64,000 bases of DNA. It comes from Ryuthela nishihirai. Its lineage: Eukaryota > Arthropoda > Arachnida > Araneae > Heptathelidae. Position numbers and translations under genes: made by a program. The notes below the pieces were generated by a model, which saw nothing but the letters and a program-made list of their open reading frames with translations, was not told where the DNA came from and made no database searches. How positions within the stretch are numbered: position 1 is the first letter of the stretch; every line of letters begins with the position of its first letter. Shown here in pieces: positions 61,485 through 64,000 of this stretch. The DNA lies in the NCBI GenBank assembly GCA_038380435.1, contig JAWZYU010000025.1, forward strand, positions 42,416,691-42,480,690, in the 5' to 3' direction.

Positions 61485-64000
61485 ATGACCTTGCTGTCAA
61501 GTTCGTGTTACTCGGCTCTAAAAGGGCTTTCGAATGACCCAATCGTGGGTCCTGTAGGTCAATTAGGGGATATGCAGAATTTTGTTACACGTTTTTGGCC
61601 TTTTCTCATGAACCATAGGTCGCATGACCTTGCTGTCAAGTTCATGTTACTCGGCTCTAAAAGGGCTTTCGCATGACCCTATCGTGGGTCCTCTAGGTAA
61701 ATTAGGGGTCGACTTCATATGCAGAATTTTGTTACACGTTTTTGTCTTTTTCTCGTGAACCATAGGTCGCATGACCTTGCTGTCAAGTTCGTGTTACTCG
61801 GCTCTAAAAGGGCTTTCGAATGACCCTATCGTGGGTCCTCTAGGTCAATTAGGGGATATGCAGAAATTTGCTACACGTTTTTGGCGTTTTCTCATGAACC
61901 ATAGGTCGCATGACCTTGCTGTCAAGTTCGTGTTACTCTGCTCTAAAAGGGCTTTCGAATGACCCTATCGTGGGTCCTCTAGGTCAATTAGGGGATATGC
62001 AGGATTTTGTTACACGTTTTTTGTCTTTTCTCATGAACCATAGGTCGCATGACCTTGCTGTCAAGTTCGTGTTACTCGGCTCTAAAAGGGCTTTCGAATG
62101 ACCCTATCGTGAGTCCTCTAGATCAATTAGGGGATATGCAGGATTTTGCTACACGTTTTTTCGCGTTTTCTCATGAACCATAGGTCGCATGACCTTGCTG
62201 TGAAGTTCGTGTTACTCGGCTCTAAAAGGACTTTCGAATGACCCTATCGTGGGTCCTCTAGATCAATTAGGGGATATGCAGAAATTTGCTACACGTTTTT
62301 GGCGTTTTCTCATGAACCATAGGTCGCATGACCTTGCTGTCAAGTTCGTGTTACTCTGCTCTAAAAGGGCTTTCGAATGACCCTATCGTGGGTCCTCTAG
62401 GTCAATTAGGGGATATGCAGGATTTTGTTACACGTTTTTTGTCTTTTCTCATGAACCATAGGTCGCATGACCTTGCTGTCAAGTTCGTGTTACTCGGCTC
62501 TAAAAGGGCTTTCGAATGACCCTATCGTGGGTCCTCTAGGTCAATTAGGGGATATGCAGGATTTTGTTACATGTTTTTGGCCTTTTCTCATGAACCATAT
62601 GTCGCATGACCTTGCTGTCAAGTTCGTGTTACTCGGCTCTAAAAGGGCTTTCGCACGACCCTATCGTGGGTCCTCTAGGTCAATTAGGGGATATGCAGAA
62701 TTTTGCTACACTTTTTGGCCTTTTCTCATGAACCATAGGTCGCATGACCTTGCTGTCAAGTTCGTGTTACTCGGCTCTAAAAGGGCTTTCGTGGGTCCTC
62801 TAGGTCAATTAGGGGATATGCAGAATTTTGCTACACGTTTTTGGCGTTTTCTCATGAACCATAGGTCGCATGACCTTGCTGTCAAGTTCATGTTACTCGG
62901 CTCTAAAAGGGCTTTCGAATGACCCTATCGTGAGTCCTCTAGGTCAATTAGGGTATATGCAGAATTTTGTTACACGTTTTTGGCGTTTTCTCATGAACCA
63001 TAGGTCGCATGAACTTGCTCTCAAGTTCGTGTTACTCGGCTCTAAAAGGGCTTTCGAATGACCCTATCGTGGGTCCTCTAGGTCAATTAGGGGTCGACTT
63101 CATATGCAGAATTTTGTTACACGTTTTTGGCTTTTTCTCGTGAACCATAGGTCGCATGACCTTGCTGTCAAGTTCGTGTTACTCGGCTCTAAATGGGCTT
63201 TCGAATGACCCTATCGTGTGTCCTCTAGGTCAATTAGGGTATCGACTTCATATGCAGAATTTTGTTACACGTTTTTGGCTTTTTCTCGTGAACCATAGGT
63301 CGCATGACCTTGCTGTCAAGTTCGTGTTACTCGGCTCTAAAAGGGGTTTCGAACGACCCTATCGTGGGTCCTCTAGGTCAATTAGAGGATATGCAGAATT
63401 TTGCTACACATTTTTGCCTTTTCTCATGAACCATAGGTCGCATGACCTTGCTGTCAAGTTCGTGTTACTCGGCCCTAAAAGGACTTTCGAATGACCCTAT
63501 CGTGGGTCCTCTAGGTCAATTAGGGGATATGCAGAATTTTGCTACACGTTTTTGGCGTTTTCTCATGAACCATAGGTCGCATGACCTTGCTGTCAAGTTC
63601 GTGTTACTCTGCTCTAAAACGGCTTTCGAATGACCCTATCGTGGGTCCTCTAGGTCAATTAGGGGTCGACTTCATATGCACAATTTTGTTACACGTTTTT
63701 TGCTTTTTTCATGAACCATAGGTCGCATGACCTTGCTGTCAAGTTCGTGTTACTCGGCTCTAAAAGGGCTTTCGAATGACCCAATCGTGGGTCCTCTAGG
63801 TCAATTAATGGATATGCAGAATTTTGCTACACGTTTTTGGCGTTTTCTCATGAACCATAGGTCGCATGACCTTGCTGTCAAATTCGTGTTACTCGGCCCT
63901 AAAAGGGCTTTCGAATGACCCTATCGTGGGTCCTCTAGGTCAATTTGGGGATATGCAGAATTTTGTTACACGTTTTTGGCTTTTTCTCGTGAACCATAGC
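61485..64000 (+). repeat. Right-edge block resembling 5.5-7.3 kb
   Basis: 61771-62188 and 62189-62606 form a local 418-bp (three-monomer) duplication with CAGAAATTTGC and TTTTTTGTC variants. From about 62467 the series (GTTACATG, 126-bp monomer, GGGTATATG, 148-bp L, ATTAATGGATATG) parallels 5776-7220. It has several 1-bp deletions of its own near 62711, 63417 and 63707. The last base departs from the expected GGTCGC and the array runs past the window. Confidence 0.85.

Larger units (their letters stand above)
1..64000 (+). repeat. Satellite DNA array, 139/147-bp monomers, head to tail
   Basis: The same monomer recurs across the window in one orientation with no other sequence between copies. 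Landmarks such as CATAGGTCGCATGACC recur every 139 or 147 bp. Summing 139 bp per monomer, 8 bp per L insertion and the few small indels accounts for the distance from 114 to 63866 with 452 monomers. The S consensus is about 46% GC. Neighbouring monomers differ at a few to about ten positions, while monomers at equivalent HOR positions are nearly identical. No inversion, transposon, poly-A tail or gene interrupts the array. Known biology: long homogeneous arrays with HORs are typical of eukaryotic centromeric or pericentromeric satellites. Inference: this is such an array; the species and the centromere assignment are not proven here. Confidence 0.97.

Noticed and set aside
62467..62922. Longer open frames (105-151 residues, e.g. 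16906-17223 and 62467-62922) as real genes
   Set aside because: They occur only where a 126-bp monomer removes the usual TGA, or where a TGA is mutated to CGA, so adjacent frames join. The translation is the same satellite read on.
114..63918. Hundreds of + strand open frames of about 63 residues, one per monomer, as a repeated small-protein family
   Set aside because: They are the monomer read through its one stop-free frame, start at the boundary ATG, span 1.4 monomers and overlap the next copy in another frame because 139 is not a multiple of three. All monomer variation, including indels and changes of any codon position, is shared with the non-coding part. No promoter, codon bias or frame conservation is visible.
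1..64000. CRISPR array
   Set aside because: The periodicity is regular, but there are no unique spacers between conserved short repeats; the full 139-147 bp is repeated.
1..64000. Telomere or interstitial telomeric repeat because of TTAGGG in CAATTAGGGG
   Set aside because: It occurs once per monomer, about 140 bp apart, never in tandem.
1..64000. Ribosomal intergenic spacer subrepeats or tandem LTR remnants
   Set aside because: No rRNA sequence, primer-binding site, polypurine tract, TG...CA LTR ends or coding remnants of transposons appear in 64 kb.
1..64000. Species identification from monomer length (for example known 147-bp plant centromere repeats)
   Set aside because: Length alone is not diagnostic and I cannot recall a matching sequence with certainty; a database search of one S and one L monomer would decide.

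Overview
The whole 64-kb window is one uninterrupted, head-to-tail satellite DNA array. I count about 452 complete monomers plus a partial monomer at each end. I see no protein-coding gene, RNA gene, transposon, CRISPR array or unique sequence. Such an array points to a eukaryotic chromosome, most likely centromeric or pericentromeric heterochromatin (a subtelomeric block is possible), from a long-read assembly. I cannot name the species from the sequence. Centromere function is inferred from repeat architecture only.

Monomers come in two main lengths, phased here at the ATGACCTTGCTG motif. The short form S is 139 bp. The long form L is 147 bp and differs by an 8-bp block (TCGACTTC) between AGGGG and ATATGCAG, which brings in SalI and NdeI sites. 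About 133 of the monomers are L. Rarer forms are 126 bp (13-bp deletion, nine copies), 148 bp (five copies) and 138 bp (recurrent 1-bp deletion). These forms act as landmarks that reveal higher-order repeats (HORs).

Layout. 0.1-2.8 kb: mixed monomers with a local 1.28/1.42-kb repeat. 2.77-11.6 kb: a 4,351-bp tandem duplication (31 monomers; second copy 32). 11.6-14.5 kb: mosaic of pieces also found at 3-4 kb and 43-50 kb. 14.5-40.0 kb: a family built on a 25-monomer, 3,510-bp HOR (called HOR25 here) and its internal-deletion derivatives of 10, 11 and 16 monomers. 40.0-43.0 kb: a separate monomer set. 43.0-51.8 kb: a 4,395-bp, 31-monomer tandem duplication. 51.8-56.7 kb: a second copy of 37.2-43.0 kb with two 3-monomer losses. 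55.1-61.5 kb: a 3,539-bp duplication whose second copy lost five monomers. 61.5-64.0 kb: a return to monomers like those at 5.5-7.3 kb.

The most interesting points are four. The HOR25 family can be ordered by exact length bookkeeping. Nearly every monomer carries a 17-bp motif matching 8 of the 9 core bases of the mammalian CENP-B box. Chimeric monomers map past unequal crossovers, some to within 11-28 bp. CpG is not depleted, although common variants look like CpG transitions. The repeated 63-residue open frames on the + strand are by-products of the satellite, not genes.
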